From contig NC_091120.1 in the NCBI RefSeq assembly GCF_040183065.1, positions 186,799,627-186,863,626 of the forward strand: 64,000 nt of DNA, in the 5' to 3' direction. Of this stretch, positions 24,601 to 32,053 are shown piece after piece (positions within the stretch are counted from its first letter, which is position 1; the number at the start of each line of letters is the position of its first letter). The notes under the pieces were generated by a model. It did no database searches and had not been told where the DNA came from. It saw only the letters and a list, made by a program, of their open reading frames with translations. The stretch comes from Periplaneta americana. Taxonomy: Eukaryota; Arthropoda; Insecta; Blattodea; Blattidae. The translations under genes were made by a program, and so were the position numbers.

Positions 24601-27600
24601 CAACCGGTAATATAACTGTATTATAAATTCTAACTTTCAGCTTATTTGAGTGCAGACTGGTTGACAAAAGCTTCTCAACCGAATAATAACAGGCATTTCT
24701 CATATTTATTGTGCGTTTAATTTCTTCCCCAGTGTCATTTATATTTGTTATTGTTGCTCTAAGATATTTCAATTTGTCTACCTCTTCCATTTCGTACAAT
24801 ATTCTGGTCACGAGACATAATCATATAATTTGTCTTTTCGGGATTTATTTCCAAACCTAACTATTTACTTGCTTCAAATAAAATTCCCGTGTTTTCTCTA
24901 ATAGTCTGAATTTTCTCCTAACATATTCAATTCATCCGCATAGACAATTTTTTCTCTTATCATGTCATTTTTAATTCCATCTAATTCAGAGCACATGACA
25001 TCTTTAAAAAATCCACTTCATTTGACTTTTGTTTATTTATTATTAAAGTAAAATGCAATTACAGAGCTTAAAAGATTTTAATTAATGTTTTCGGTTTTTT
25101 CTCACATTAACTGGAAAGATTATTACTAAAATCATTATATTGACATATGACATAATATCTTGCACTGTTCTTTAAATTCAGGCTTGCAGAGGAAAAGACA
25201 TATCACAAGGTATGAAATTTCGGAGCAGCATTCAGATTGATAGCCAGAGACACAAGGAAGCTGAGATACATCGTTACTCCATTCCAGTGGAAGCTGACAT
25301 ACTAGTGGCATTCTGCACTTATAAAGGTTTGTTAGATTTTATTTATTCACACGTACAGTGAAGTCTGTCTTAAAGGTCCTTCAGACATTTTTGTGAGTGT
25401 CGGTAATATAGGTGGCCACTAGTTTAAGGTAAAGCATTTTGACCATGGGCGGCTTTTGGGGTAGTGCCAATGTGCCATGGCACTGCCAATGAAATAAACA
25501 AAAAATAATATCCTAAAAAGCAGTTGTAATAGTTTATTTCTACACTTTTATTCTTATTTCATCTGAACGAGCGCACGCACAGATCGGGACGCACTCTTGC
25601 AGCGTTTTTCCGAACTTTGGAGCCACTTCTGTGTGGCACTGCTTACGTCCATATAACACTGTACAAAAGGCTACTGATTCTAGTTTATATACGTTTCTTA
25701 TGGCAGACTTTGAGCCGAATTCAGTTTGACTCAGTAGTTAATATTCCACCCGCTAGAGCACAGTAGATTAATGCAGAAATTTCGCTAGATGGCAGGGTTG
25801 TTGGAGACATTAGGCAGGAACCATCAACCGCAGACTTGCACGAAGACACAAGTTAAAGTTCCGCGCCAAATGTCACTGTAATGTTGCCAATTTAAAACTA
25901 ATGCACATAACTTGGATTTGAATATGTAAATTATTATCCATTTAACTATATTGAACGCAGAGATAGTCATGGTTCTTTTTAGAAAGATAAATATTTTTTT
26001 GATATTATGTAACACTGTTTGTTAATGTTGTGTAATATTTGTTTTATTTTGCGGCAACTAAATATCGCTACACTGTTGCTATAGTATTGATGCTTTTGTT
26101 TACGATACATGAGATCTGTGCAGGACATGAACATGTGTTATTCAGGCCTCTGCCTTGGATTCATCGGCCTGTTAAATAAAGTGCAAACGTGTTCGTTTAT
26201 TATTTATATCACTGTTTATCTCGTGTATTTTTGCCAGTAATTTTATTAGTTATAAAATTTATTTGTATTTGACTAACAATACTGTGAAAGTTTTGCATTA
26301 TCTGTATCTGTAAATTTCGTTATTAGTTTCGGAAATGTTATTGTAACTGTTACTAGATGCATTATTAACTGTACACCTGGTAAAATAGCTGGTTTAATTA
26401 ATGTGTTTTATTTAACATAATGTAAATGTGAGCTGCGATTATCAGTTTCACTAGGGTAATTTGCGTAAAACCTTTTTTCATTTTTGGCACCACCACCAGA
26501 ATGCCCCACCAGCCGCCACTGATTTTGACATATGGAAATCTAGCATACTAGCAGAGATATTTTTACACAACATAGAACAAACATACATACTCAACAATGA
26601 ACACAACAAATATACAGACAACATAATATAAAGGCACAAATACGCAGACGACATACTCATACTATAAAAAGGAAGCAAACGACAAATGCACAAACTACAC
26701 CAATACATAAACAAAATACACCCAAAACTCCAATATACACTGGAACTTGAAAATAATAACTCCATAAATTTCCTAGACATCACCATAACAAAAATTGACA
26801 ACAATCACACCTTCAAAATATACAGAAAACCAACCACCACCACCACACACATACACAACACATCTAACCACCCCATACAACACAAACATGCTGCATTCAG
26901 GACAATGGTACACAGATTACTCAACATACCCTTGAGCCAACAACACTACAATGAAGAAGTGAACACAATCAAATACATAGCACAAGAAAATGGTTACAAC
27001 CCAAACATAATAGACAACATCATACTTACTTACTTACTTACAAATGGCTTTTAAGGAACCCGAAGGTTCATTGCCGCCCTCACATAAGCCCGCCAGCGGT
27101 CCCTATCCTGTGCAAGATTAATCCAGTCTCTATCATCATACCCCACCTCCCTCAAATCCATTTTAATATTATCCTCCCATCTACGTCTCGGCCTCCCTAA
27201 AGGTCTTTTTCCCTCCGGTCTCCCAACTAACACTCTATATGCATTTCTGGATTCGCCCATACGTGCTACATGCCCTGCCCATCTCAAACGTCTGGATTTA
27301 ATGTTCCTAATTATGTCAGGTGAAGAATACAATGCGTGCAGTTCTGTGTTGTGTAACTTTCTCCATTCTCCTGTAACTTCATCCCGCTTAGCCCCAAATA
27401 TTTTCCTAAGCACCTTATTCTCAAACACCCTGAACCTATGTTCCTCTCTCAGAGTGAGAGTCCAAGTTTCACAACCATACAGAACAACCAGTAATATAAC
27501 TGTTTTATAAATTCTAACTTTCAGATTTTTGGACAGCATACTGGATGATAAGAGCTTCTCAACCGAATAATAACACGCATTTCCCATATTTATTCTGCGT

Positions 27601-30600
27601 TTAATTTCCTCCCGAGTGTCATTTATATTTGTTACTGTTGCTCCAAGATATTTGAATTTTTCCACCTCTTCGAAGGATAAATCTCCAATTTTTATATTTC
27701 CATTTCGTACAATATTCTGGTCACGAGACATAATCATATATACAACATCATAAGGAAGACAAAACAAAAACTCAACAAACACACAAAGCACAACACAAAC
27801 TTAAGAACACAAGAAATACATCACACTAACATACGAAAACAAAAACACACACAAGATCGCATCCTCATTCAGAAAACAGAAATACAACATAGCATACAGA
27901 ATAGAAAACACACTACAAAGACATCTCAACACACAAACAACGCAAACAAATAAATACAACCACACAGGCATATTACAAACTCACATGCAATAGTTGCGAC
28001 AGTTTCTACATTGGACAGACAGGCAGATCATTCCAAACTCGATACAAAGAACACATTAAAGCAATAACCAGAGGGCACAATACATCTACATATGCCGAAC
28101 ACATAACTAATGCTAACCACACATACAGTAACATAAATACAGACATGGAAATCCTACACATACAACCCAAAAACCAAAAACTCAACACACTAGAACAATA
28201 TGAAATATACAGACACACTAAAACACACCCTAATCAAATTCTCAATACACAGATCAATTTCAGAATACACACACTATTTGACACAACTCTTCATCACATG
28301 AATGCATCCACACAACAGGCAGCGAAGTTGAGATAGCGCCGAGATCTAGTAGGCTCTGAGGATGGTGTCAAGTAGCACCGAAACAGCTGTAAGCCACACA
28401 TGCTTACATAATTAACACGAGTAAGATCGCCATTTAATCAATTATTTATATTCAACTTTTAAAAGTAGTGTACGAAAGATTTAACATGAAGTTGTTTTAT
28501 TTAATAACATACTATAGAAATAGACTTGAATAACATTGTCGGTTTTGACATAATAAATAATTAGAGAAGGTAGATGGTTTGGAATTGAATGGGTTACATA
28601 AGTTGCTAGTTTATGCAGATGACGTGAATATGTTAGGAGAAAACCCACAAACGATTATGGAAAACACGGAAATTTTACTTGAAGCAAGTAAGGAGGTAAG
28701 TTTGAAAGTAAACCCCGAAAAAACAAGTATATGATTATGTCTTTTGACCAGAACATAGTACGAAATGGATATATAAAAACTGAAAATTTATCCTTTGAAA
28801 AGGTGGAAAAATTCCCAAACAAATTACAAGTGAAAAACGGCCACTTGAAAAGCAGGATACCGGTATACAAACTCAATTGTAAAATCTGTAGCAAAAAATA
28901 TATCGGACAAACAAAAAGAAATTTCAATACGTACTAGGTACCAGTATAAAGAACACATAGTAGATTTCCAGAATGATTGAAATAAATTTAAATTCGCCTT
29001 CCATCCCAATCTAACAGTAAATTTATAAAATGCATTATGTATCCCTTCACGCTTTAAATGAAATGTATTACTGTAGTTTAATTCTAAATACAGTATACTA
29101 CAGTAAATTCTTTGCAACTTTGAACTACAGTAGATAAGACCGAAAAAGGAAAATACAGTACTGTGCCATGCAATTTAATTCTAGGTCTACAGTTATGCAG
29201 TACTGTAATTTACAGTTTTCAACGTAACCTTTATGTTCAGGTGCCATATCTCTCGAAACAGAACAACTGATTGAAGTGAAGAGAATAATCCTACTAACCC
29301 TATCATGTGTCAGATACAATTTCACGATCGCGGTAACCTTGGACCCAACAGAAGGTTAAATTTTATGACTCTGTTTATCCACCCGCTTCCAGCAACAAGA
29401 GGTAGTGGGCTGGGCTAGTGGTAGCCTACGAGATCCTTTGTCTTCTTTCATGTTAACGAAATTCTGCACAGTTCTCAAAACTAAATTTTCCATTTTTGTA
29501 ACACATTAGGTCTTGAAATCCAAGTTCTTTCCGCAGTCAGGAGGTAAAGCAAGCTTTAGGACTGTGAAACAGCTGTCCGTGTCCGTATCTTAGAGTGTCT
29601 GTAAACGAGAGTTAAATTTATTATTATTTCTATATTATTTCAGTTGGGAAATAAAAATCCGTCTGTATATGAGGAGTGTCCTTATCTTGGGGGTGTCTGT
29701 AAGTAGAGGTTTCACTGTACTTTAGAAAGAAAGTGTTCTGGACAGTTAAAGTTAATGATGAAATTTCTTGGCTCTGTGTAATTGCTAAATGGAAGTCTGA
29801 TCAAATTTTCTTATTGAATAATAGCATCCTTTTCCAGTTCATATAGACCAGTGGCGGCTGGTGGGGCATTCTGTTGGTGGTGCCAAAAATGAAAAAAGGT
29901 TTTACGCAAATTACCCTAGTGAAACTGATAATCGCAGCTCACGTTTACATTATGTTAAATAAAACACATTAATTAAACCATCTATTTTACCAGGTGTATA
30001 GTTAATAATGCATCTAGTAACAGTTACAATAACATTTCCGAAACTAATAACGAAATTTACAGATACAGATAATGCAAAACTTTCACAGTATTGTTAGTCA
30101 AATACAAATAAATTTTATAACTAATAAAATTACTGGCAAAAACACACGAGATAAACAGTGATATAAATAATAAACGAACACGTTTGCACTTTATTTAACA
30201 GGCCGATGAATCCAAGGCAGCGGCCTGAATAACACATGTTCATGTCCTGCACAGATCTCATATATTGTAAACAAAAGCATCAATACTATAGCAACAGTGT
30301 AGCGATATTTAGTTGCCGCAAAATAAAACAAATATTACACAACATTAACAAACAGTGTTACATAATATCAAAAAAAATATTTATCTTTCTAAAAAGAACC
30401 ATGACTATCTCTGCATTCAATATAGTTAAATGGATAATAATTTACATATTCAAATCCAAGTTATGTGCATTAGTTTTGAATTGGCAATATTACATTAACA
30501 TTTGGCGCGGAACTTTAACTTGTGTCTTCGTGCAAGTCTGCAGTTGATGGTTCCTGCCTAATGTCTCCAACAACCCTGCCATCTAGCGAAATTTCTGCAT

Positions 30601-32053
30601 TAAGCTACTGTGCTCTAGCGGGCGGAATATTAACTACTGAGCCAAACTGAATTCGGCTCAAAGTCTGCCATAAGAAACGTATATAAACTAGAATCAGTAG
30701 CCTTTTGTACAGTGTTATATGGACGTAAGCAGTGCCACACAGAAGTGGCTCCAAACTTCGGAAAAACGCTGCAAGAGTGCGTCCTGATCTGTGTGCGCGC
30801 TCGTTCAGATGAAATAAGAATAAAAGTGTAGAAATAAACTATTACAACTGATTTTTAGGATATTATTTTTTGTTTATTTCATTGGCGGTGCCATGGTACA
30901 CTGGCACTACCCCAAAAGCCGCCCCTGATATAGACTGATGAACTATTGGTTGCATCGCAACTGTTGAAATATGCACAATATGCAAAACAAATTTCATCTT
31001 ATTCGATTAGTCTTTGTTCGAAACACAAAGATATATGATCATTCTTAGATATGATGTGTAAATAAAAACAGACATTTTCATATAAATCCTCAGTCTAATG
31101 GTAAAAATTGAATTGTTGTGGAATTCACAAAATGTAAATCGAAAAAAAAAAAAAAAGTCTTCTTTATGGAACGGACTTAGTTATAAAATGGAAGTATTAA
31201 ATTGGTGAAAATTGTTTGTAGTTAAATGAATATTTCTTTTACAGGTCGTGTTGCACTCCGTAACATTGACGAAGGCACATGGTACATACAGGAATTGTGT
31301 GAGGAGTTAGAAGAGAATGGAGAGAAGTTAGACTTACTATCATTGTTTACAAATGTAAACCGCAGAGTTGCAGTCGAGAGGGAGTACCATTCGTTGAAAC
31401 AAATGCCCATGATTCAGTCAACACTCACACGAAAGCTCTATCTGACTAAAAACAGAACGGAGATTGTTAAGAAAGAAACAGCAATCGCGGAAGACATTAG
31501 CAAATTTATGAACGCAACAGTTGAAAAACTGAATTACATTACAGATATGCTTGAAGCAAAAAAGTTCACCACTCCTGCAGTAAAAACAAGACCATTAAAG
31601 AAGAAACCAGTTTCTGTTTCCATTTGGGATGCACTGAAGACACCAATGCAGGCAACAACAATTGCTGTGCCTGAAACAGATGTTGTGTATAAACACGGTG
31701 GAGTTCTTAAAGTATTTCTGGAAGAAATGTCTGAACTTCCGCCTTATATCAAAGATGAAGGTGAATTTATATTGAATTTTTTAGCTTGTTGGGAAAATTT
31801 GAGTGATGAAAATAGGCGTTATGCATATGAAAAATTAGTGATATTTCTGAATGAAAATGCTAAAGACTGGAAGATGTACAAGTTCCTGGATATTCCTGAG
31901 TGCAGTTCTTCAAAAAGCGAGCACTGTCATCGACGTTGGTCGCAGTCTGATGCGACTGACTCAGGCAGGGTTGTTAACAAAACTGCTACTCTTCCTCGTA
32001 CTGCACGTCATAGCGTTTCTAAACAGAAGCCTTTTTCTAAACATAAGCCTTAA
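8496..32053 (+). CDS. Caspase with long C-terminal extension (five-exon gene, full span)
   Basis: This is a cysteine-aspartate protease (peptidase family C14), assembled from 8496-8617, 15524-15759, 22594-22772, 25182-25326 and 31245-32053. The 1491 nt give 496 codons plus stop. Intron phases are 2, 1, 0 and 1, and all introns are GT-AG. Seen directly: the p20 start [19 protein letters not shown] (from residue 54), S1 arginine Arg81 in the R-P-G-T motif, catalytic His138 in LTHGQG, catalytic Cys181 in GACRG, a possible inter-domain cleavage site after Asp199 (IQID), IPVEAD at 213, and p10 with ALRN at 231 and VNRRVAVE at 265. A normal caspase ends near residue 297; here about 199 further residues follow. 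The short N-terminal region (about 50 residues, no CARD or DED seen) suggests an effector-type layout. An upstream coding exon cannot be excluded, because the first ATG sits directly after an acceptor. Confidence 0.9.
8618..9254. other. Caspase intron 1, part; no element recognised
   Basis: The stretch includes a short direct repeat of a gttcacaaat-aaagacaaattcagta block at about 9048-9077 and 9102-9131. Nothing else was recognised. Confidence 0.5.
9255..10147. mobile_element. TTAA-flanked TIR element (MITE), 885 bp, in caspase intron 1
   Basis: Flanked by TTAA at 9255-9258 and 10144-10147. The ends are inverted: GGGGAGAGGATGGTATTTTT at 9259 against aaaaataccttcctctccac ending at 10143. The left part contains two imperfect tandem copies (about 9300-9480 and 9481-9645) of a roughly 175-bp unit with the shared block tatttgtgcccttatc. 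The TTAA target suggests the piggyBac or Kolobok superfamily. No transposase motif was found in its open frames. Confidence 0.75.
10681..10985 (-). mobile_element. tRNA-derived SINE inserted in LINE 3' region
   Basis: The reverse complement starts with a tRNA-like block, atatagctcagtcggcagac (A-box type), then a B-box-like gcgttcgggctt. The body contains two copies of a gaaaacctcgg-type stretch. It interrupts the otherwise AT-rich LINE 3' sequence. Ends are approximate. Confidence 0.55.
11000..11760 (-). repeat. Diverged tandem repeats in LINE 3' region
   Basis: A core close to aattcatcagttgagctata recurs at irregular 50-120 bp spacing (about 11036, 11170, 11218, 11336, 11393, 11441, 11557, 11609 and 11744), alternating with attcaattta blocks. 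A related single copy occurs at about 59545 in another member of the family. Confidence 0.7.
11892..13027 (-). pseudogene. LINE reverse transcriptase, C-terminal half
   Basis: The frame runs on without a stop over about 380 codons. It includes [26 protein letters not shown] (catalytic Asp), [19 protein letters not shown] (catalytic Asp pair), LNVDKT and the LGLELD motif, then the thumb and the conserved [12 protein letters not shown] stretch. Motifs and order are those of jockey/CR1-type reverse transcriptases. The N-terminal fingers are on the fragment at 13771-14068, past the insertion. The end of this frame (about 11892-11990) diverges from its relatives, so it is not intact. Confidence 0.85.
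13034..13764 (-). mobile_element. 731-bp retroposon insertion splitting the LINE reverse transcriptase
   Basis: Flanked by ATAATG at 13028-13033 and 13765-13770. Removing the insert and one ATAATG copy rejoins the reverse transcriptase frame as ISL-LTTF. The left end reads tatgtatgtatttatttaca, so on the minus strand it is an element with a short-repeat 3' tail. The interior contains repeated cactgacact/acacaataca stretches and no coding frame. Confidence 0.8.
13771..14068 (-). pseudogene. LINE reverse transcriptase, N-terminal fragment
   Basis: The minus-strand frame contains [38 protein letters not shown] and ANYRPISL, which are the fingers region and RT motif of jockey/CR1-type enzymes. 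It joins 11892-13027 after removal of the insertion. The sequence is truncated upstream of about 14090. Confidence 0.8.
14091..14504. other. Caspase intron 1, part; nothing recognised
   Basis: AT-rich spacer between two LINE fragments. Confidence 0.45.
14505..15455 (-). mobile_element. RTE-like LINE 3' fragment B with (TTAC)n tail
   Basis: The minus strand encodes, with frame breaks, the C-terminal half of a LINE reverse transcriptase: [23 protein letters not shown], then [20 protein letters not shown] and [16 protein letters not shown] sequence. It ends in tacttacttac at about 14502 on the + strand. At least seven copies of this family lie in the window. The name RTE-like rests on the C-terminal W-A-G-H and AQDRDRWR pattern and is tentative. 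Confidence 0.8.
15460..15514. repeat. (TAA)n microsatellite just upstream of caspase exon 2
   Basis: About 18 TAA units end only a few bases before the exon 2 acceptor (cag at 15521-15523), so the run occupies the place of the polypyrimidine tract, leaving just ataattt before the cag. Confidence 0.9.
15524..15759 (+). CDS. Caspase exon 2 (p20 N-terminal half, residues 41-120)
   Basis: An aatttcag acceptor precedes the exon. The frame starts one base in and covers residues 42-119, with one base left (phase 1), ending at a GTAACT donor. It carries [19 protein letters not shown], the start of the caspase p20 domain. Arg81 in ERPGTHTD corresponds to the S1 arginine that binds the P1 aspartate. 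[16 protein letters not shown] matches the conserved beta-strand and helix. The last base G joins TT of exon 3 as Val120, giving [14 protein letters not shown], as expected for the family. Confidence 0.95.
16687..16762 (-). repeat. tRNA-like SINE head, left arm
   Basis: On the minus strand: acceptor half, gggtagctcagtggtagagc (A box and D arm), a TTGGT/ACCAA anticodon stem with loop ACGTTAA, and cccgggttcgatacccgg (B box and T arm). Position 33 is C, not U. It is SINE-linked and not taken as a working tRNA. Confidence 0.7.
17246..17318 (+). repeat. tRNA-like SINE head, right arm
   Basis: Mirror copy of the left-arm head, on the + strand, with one change in the T loop (TTCGTTA). A stretch of Ts follows in the tail, as a Pol III terminator would. 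Confidence 0.7.
17883..18430 (-). pseudogene. hAT transposase C-terminal remnant (CGGBP1-like type)
   Basis: The minus-strand frame 18197-17883 ends in [15 protein letters not shown] and [15 protein letters not shown]. This matches the end of hAT transposases of the CGGBP1-like group (S-V-E-R-x-F-S...N-L-x-x-x-L...C-N). A second frame (18430-18242) continues it upstream with a break. The conserved E-R pair is degraded to K-R. It lies within the hAT element bounded by GTTATAAC and was probably its own transposase. Confidence 0.65.
18946..19020. repeat. (TTA)n microsatellite
   Basis: About 25 TTA units in caspase intron 2. Confidence 0.95.
19021..20476 (+). repeat. Interspersed repeat, unclassified, copies B and C
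   Basis: A short form starts with ctagccgtacccgtgcac and runs to tttattatta at about 19314. A (TATAT)n run (19313-19385) follows, then a longer copy whose part 19879-20476 matches 1-604. Both forms share the end block gctacagatttattatta. It looks like one family, with the first copy internally deleted. No coding frame; class unknown. Confidence 0.65.
20684..21012 (-). mobile_element. tRNA-derived SINE with 15-bp target duplication
   Basis: Flanked by TCGTTTCCTGCACTT (20669-20683 and 21013-21027). The minus strand begins with a tRNA-like head ending in cccgggttcgattcccgggc. Its anticodon loop CTTCCAG would read TCC, but the anticodon stem pairs poorly. A T-run at the left end is the antisense poly(A) tail. 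Confidence 0.8.
21147..21202. repeat. (TTA)n microsatellite
   Basis: About 18 units in caspase intron 2. Confidence 0.95.
21530..21641. repeat. (TTA/TTG)n microsatellite
   Basis: Mixed ATT and GTT triplets. It follows an A-rich tail-like stretch (taaataaataaataaa) that may end a retroposon at about 21204-21530. Confidence 0.9.
21897..22154 (-). mobile_element. tRNA-derived SINE (second family) with 13-bp target duplication
   Basis: Flanked by TCTATCTTGTTTC (21884-21896 and 22155-22167). The minus strand has a tRNA-like head with cccgggttcgattcccggtc. The body includes tccggggttttccctcaacc and ends at poly(T) on the + strand. Related copies lie at 33881-34136 and about 63710-63955. Confidence 0.85.
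22594..22772 (+). CDS. Caspase exon 3 (p20 with catalytic histidine, residues 120-179)
   Basis: A tttctag acceptor ends at 22593. Two bases complete Val120, then 59 codons run to a GTAAGT donor at 22773. Residues [20 protein letters not shown] hold catalytic His138 and the glycine that follows it. [15 protein letters not shown] and [14 protein letters not shown] match the strand before the active-site cysteine. The last codon is GGA (Gly179), where nearly all caspases have glutamine. The strong donor and phase 0 make another exon end unlikely. Confidence 0.95.
22773..23520. other. Caspase intron 3, part; nothing recognised
   Basis: AT-rich sequence. The 153-codon frame at 23103-23564 has no recognisable domain and runs into a repeat, so it is not called. 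Confidence 0.45.
23521..23682. repeat. Perfect 50-bp inverted repeat (62-nt spacer), probably Penelope-derived
   Basis: 23521-23570 is the exact reverse complement of 23633-23682. The arms include gttaaatattactgtacctg. The spacer and right arm contain CTGAAGA and GAAAC blocks resembling the 3' regions of Penelope-like elements. It lies in caspase intron 3. Confidence 0.85.
23757..24152 (-). mobile_element. RTE-like LINE fragment C
   Basis: The minus strand encodes [14 protein letters not shown] and [20 protein letters not shown], matching the other family members. It is abutted at 24153 by the next copy. Confidence 0.8.
24153..24960 (-). mobile_element. RTE-like LINE fragment D
   Basis: Minus-strand frame 24811-24269 reads [35 protein letters not shown] and [20 protein letters not shown], the conserved C-terminus of the family. 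A short cacttact tail sits at the 3' end. It lies in caspase intron 3 and is truncated upstream. Confidence 0.85.
25182..25326 (+). CDS. Caspase exon 4 (active-site cysteine and start of p10, residues 180-228)
   Basis: A tttaaattcag acceptor ends at 25181. Forty-eight codons plus one base run to a GTTTGT donor at 25327. [10 protein letters not shown] contains catalytic Cys181. A possible maturation site follows in SSIQID (Asp199). [20 protein letters not shown] is the first strand of p10, with the conserved IPVEAD. The inter-domain linker is short, as in effector caspases. The genomic triplet CAG belonging to the acceptor would spell QACRG if it were exonic, but no AG lies in front of it. Confidence 0.95.
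25444..26521. mobile_element. hAT non-autonomous element, copy 1 (1078 bp), caspase intron 4
   Basis: Flanked by the 8-bp duplication ATTTTGAC (25436-25443 and 26522-26529). The ends are CATGGGCGGCTTTTGGGG and the reverse complement of CAGTGGCGGCTGGTGG. The interior is nearly identical to 29849-30927 in inverted orientation. No transposase frame. Confidence 0.9.
27025..27741 (-). mobile_element. RTE-like LINE fragment E inserted in the Penelope-like element
   Basis: Flanked by ACAACATCATA (27014-27024 and 27742-27752). The 3' end has a (CTTA)n tail at 27025-27040. The minus-strand frame reads [20 protein letters not shown] through [14 protein letters not shown] to [13 protein letters not shown], and is open to its natural end. 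It is the best-preserved copy of the family here and is 5'-truncated. Confidence 0.9.
28352..28395 (+). ncRNA. Hammerhead ribozyme fold in Penelope-like 3' region
   Basis: Stem I pairs GGCT (28352-28355) with AGCC (28392-28395). The core box CTGAGGA (28356-28362) fits CUGANGA. Stem II pairs GGTG (28364-28367) with CACC (28376-28379), then GAAA (28380-28383). Stem III is the self-complementary CAGCTG (28384-28389), followed by UA at 28390-28391, the expected cleavage point after A28391. An extra U (28363) lies between the core and stem II. Stem III has no loop, so activity would need a dimer, as reported for Penelope-linked hammerheads. Not tested. Confidence 0.65.
28569..28813 (+). mobile_element. 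RTE-like LINE fragment F
   Basis: The + strand carries a degraded copy of the family: [18 protein letters not shown] sequence, then VNPEKT and [16 protein letters not shown] blocks. It stops abruptly at 28813 against Penelope-type sequence. Confidence 0.7.
28814..28990 (+). mobile_element. Penelope-like GIY-YIG fragment
   Basis: The + strand reads [20 protein letters not shown] and [10 protein letters not shown], the start of a GIY-YIG endonuclease domain. It belongs to a different subfamily from the copy at 28 kb. Only this part remains. Confidence 0.65.
28991..29840. other. Caspase intron 4, part; nothing recognised
   Basis: AT-rich sequence with several tacagtac/tactgta clusters. No frame or repeat boundary was found. 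Confidence 0.4.
29849..30927. mobile_element. hAT non-autonomous element, copy 2 (1079 bp), caspase intron 4, inverted
   Basis: Flanked by ATATAGAC (29841-29848 and 30928-30935). It begins CAGTGGCGGCTGGTGGGG and ends aaaagccgcccctg. It is the reverse-complement relative of 25444-26521 with few differences, so both inserted recently. Confidence 0.9.
31245..32053 (+). CDS. Caspase exon 5 (p10 and C-terminal extension, residues 228-496)
   Basis: A ttcttttacag acceptor ends at 31244. Two bases complete Gly228, then the frame is open to TAA at 32051. Residues 229-297 are p10: [35 protein letters not shown] and a [16 protein letters not shown] end. Arg233 matches the conserved S1 arginine; the usual tryptophan before it is leucine. 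Residues 298-496 match no domain I know: a charged helical stretch, a basic patch (RPLKKKP at 343), VPETD at 369-373 (a possible cleavage site), a helical block around 380-442 with [20 protein letters not shown], and a basic Ser-rich tail. An AATAAA at 33377 is a possible poly(A) signal. Confidence 0.95.

Larger units (their letters stand above)
26530..28455 (+). mobile_element. Penelope-like element (GIY-YIG type), interrupted by an RTE-like LINE
   Basis: The left part encodes reverse transcriptase residues: [15 protein letters not shown], then a stop, YADDILIL (catalytic box), [20 protein letters not shown] and the [12 protein letters not shown] stretch. The right part (about 27970-28330) encodes a GIY-YIG endonuclease: [20 protein letters not shown], with the downstream EH box in [10 protein letters not shown]. 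The 3' region contains a hammerhead-like fold. The middle is broken by a 717-bp LINE insertion at 27025-27741. Truncated at 5' and mutated, so inactive. It lies in caspase intron 4. Confidence 0.85.

Noticed and set aside
26478..26804. 108-codon minus-strand frame rich in Cys and Met
   Set aside because: It is antisense to the Penelope-like reverse transcriptase and overlaps the end of the hAT element.
31226..31244. ATG at 31226 as the start of an independent gene
   Set aside because: The codons before 31245 are the exon 5 acceptor region. Phase and p10 homology show that this is the last caspase exon.
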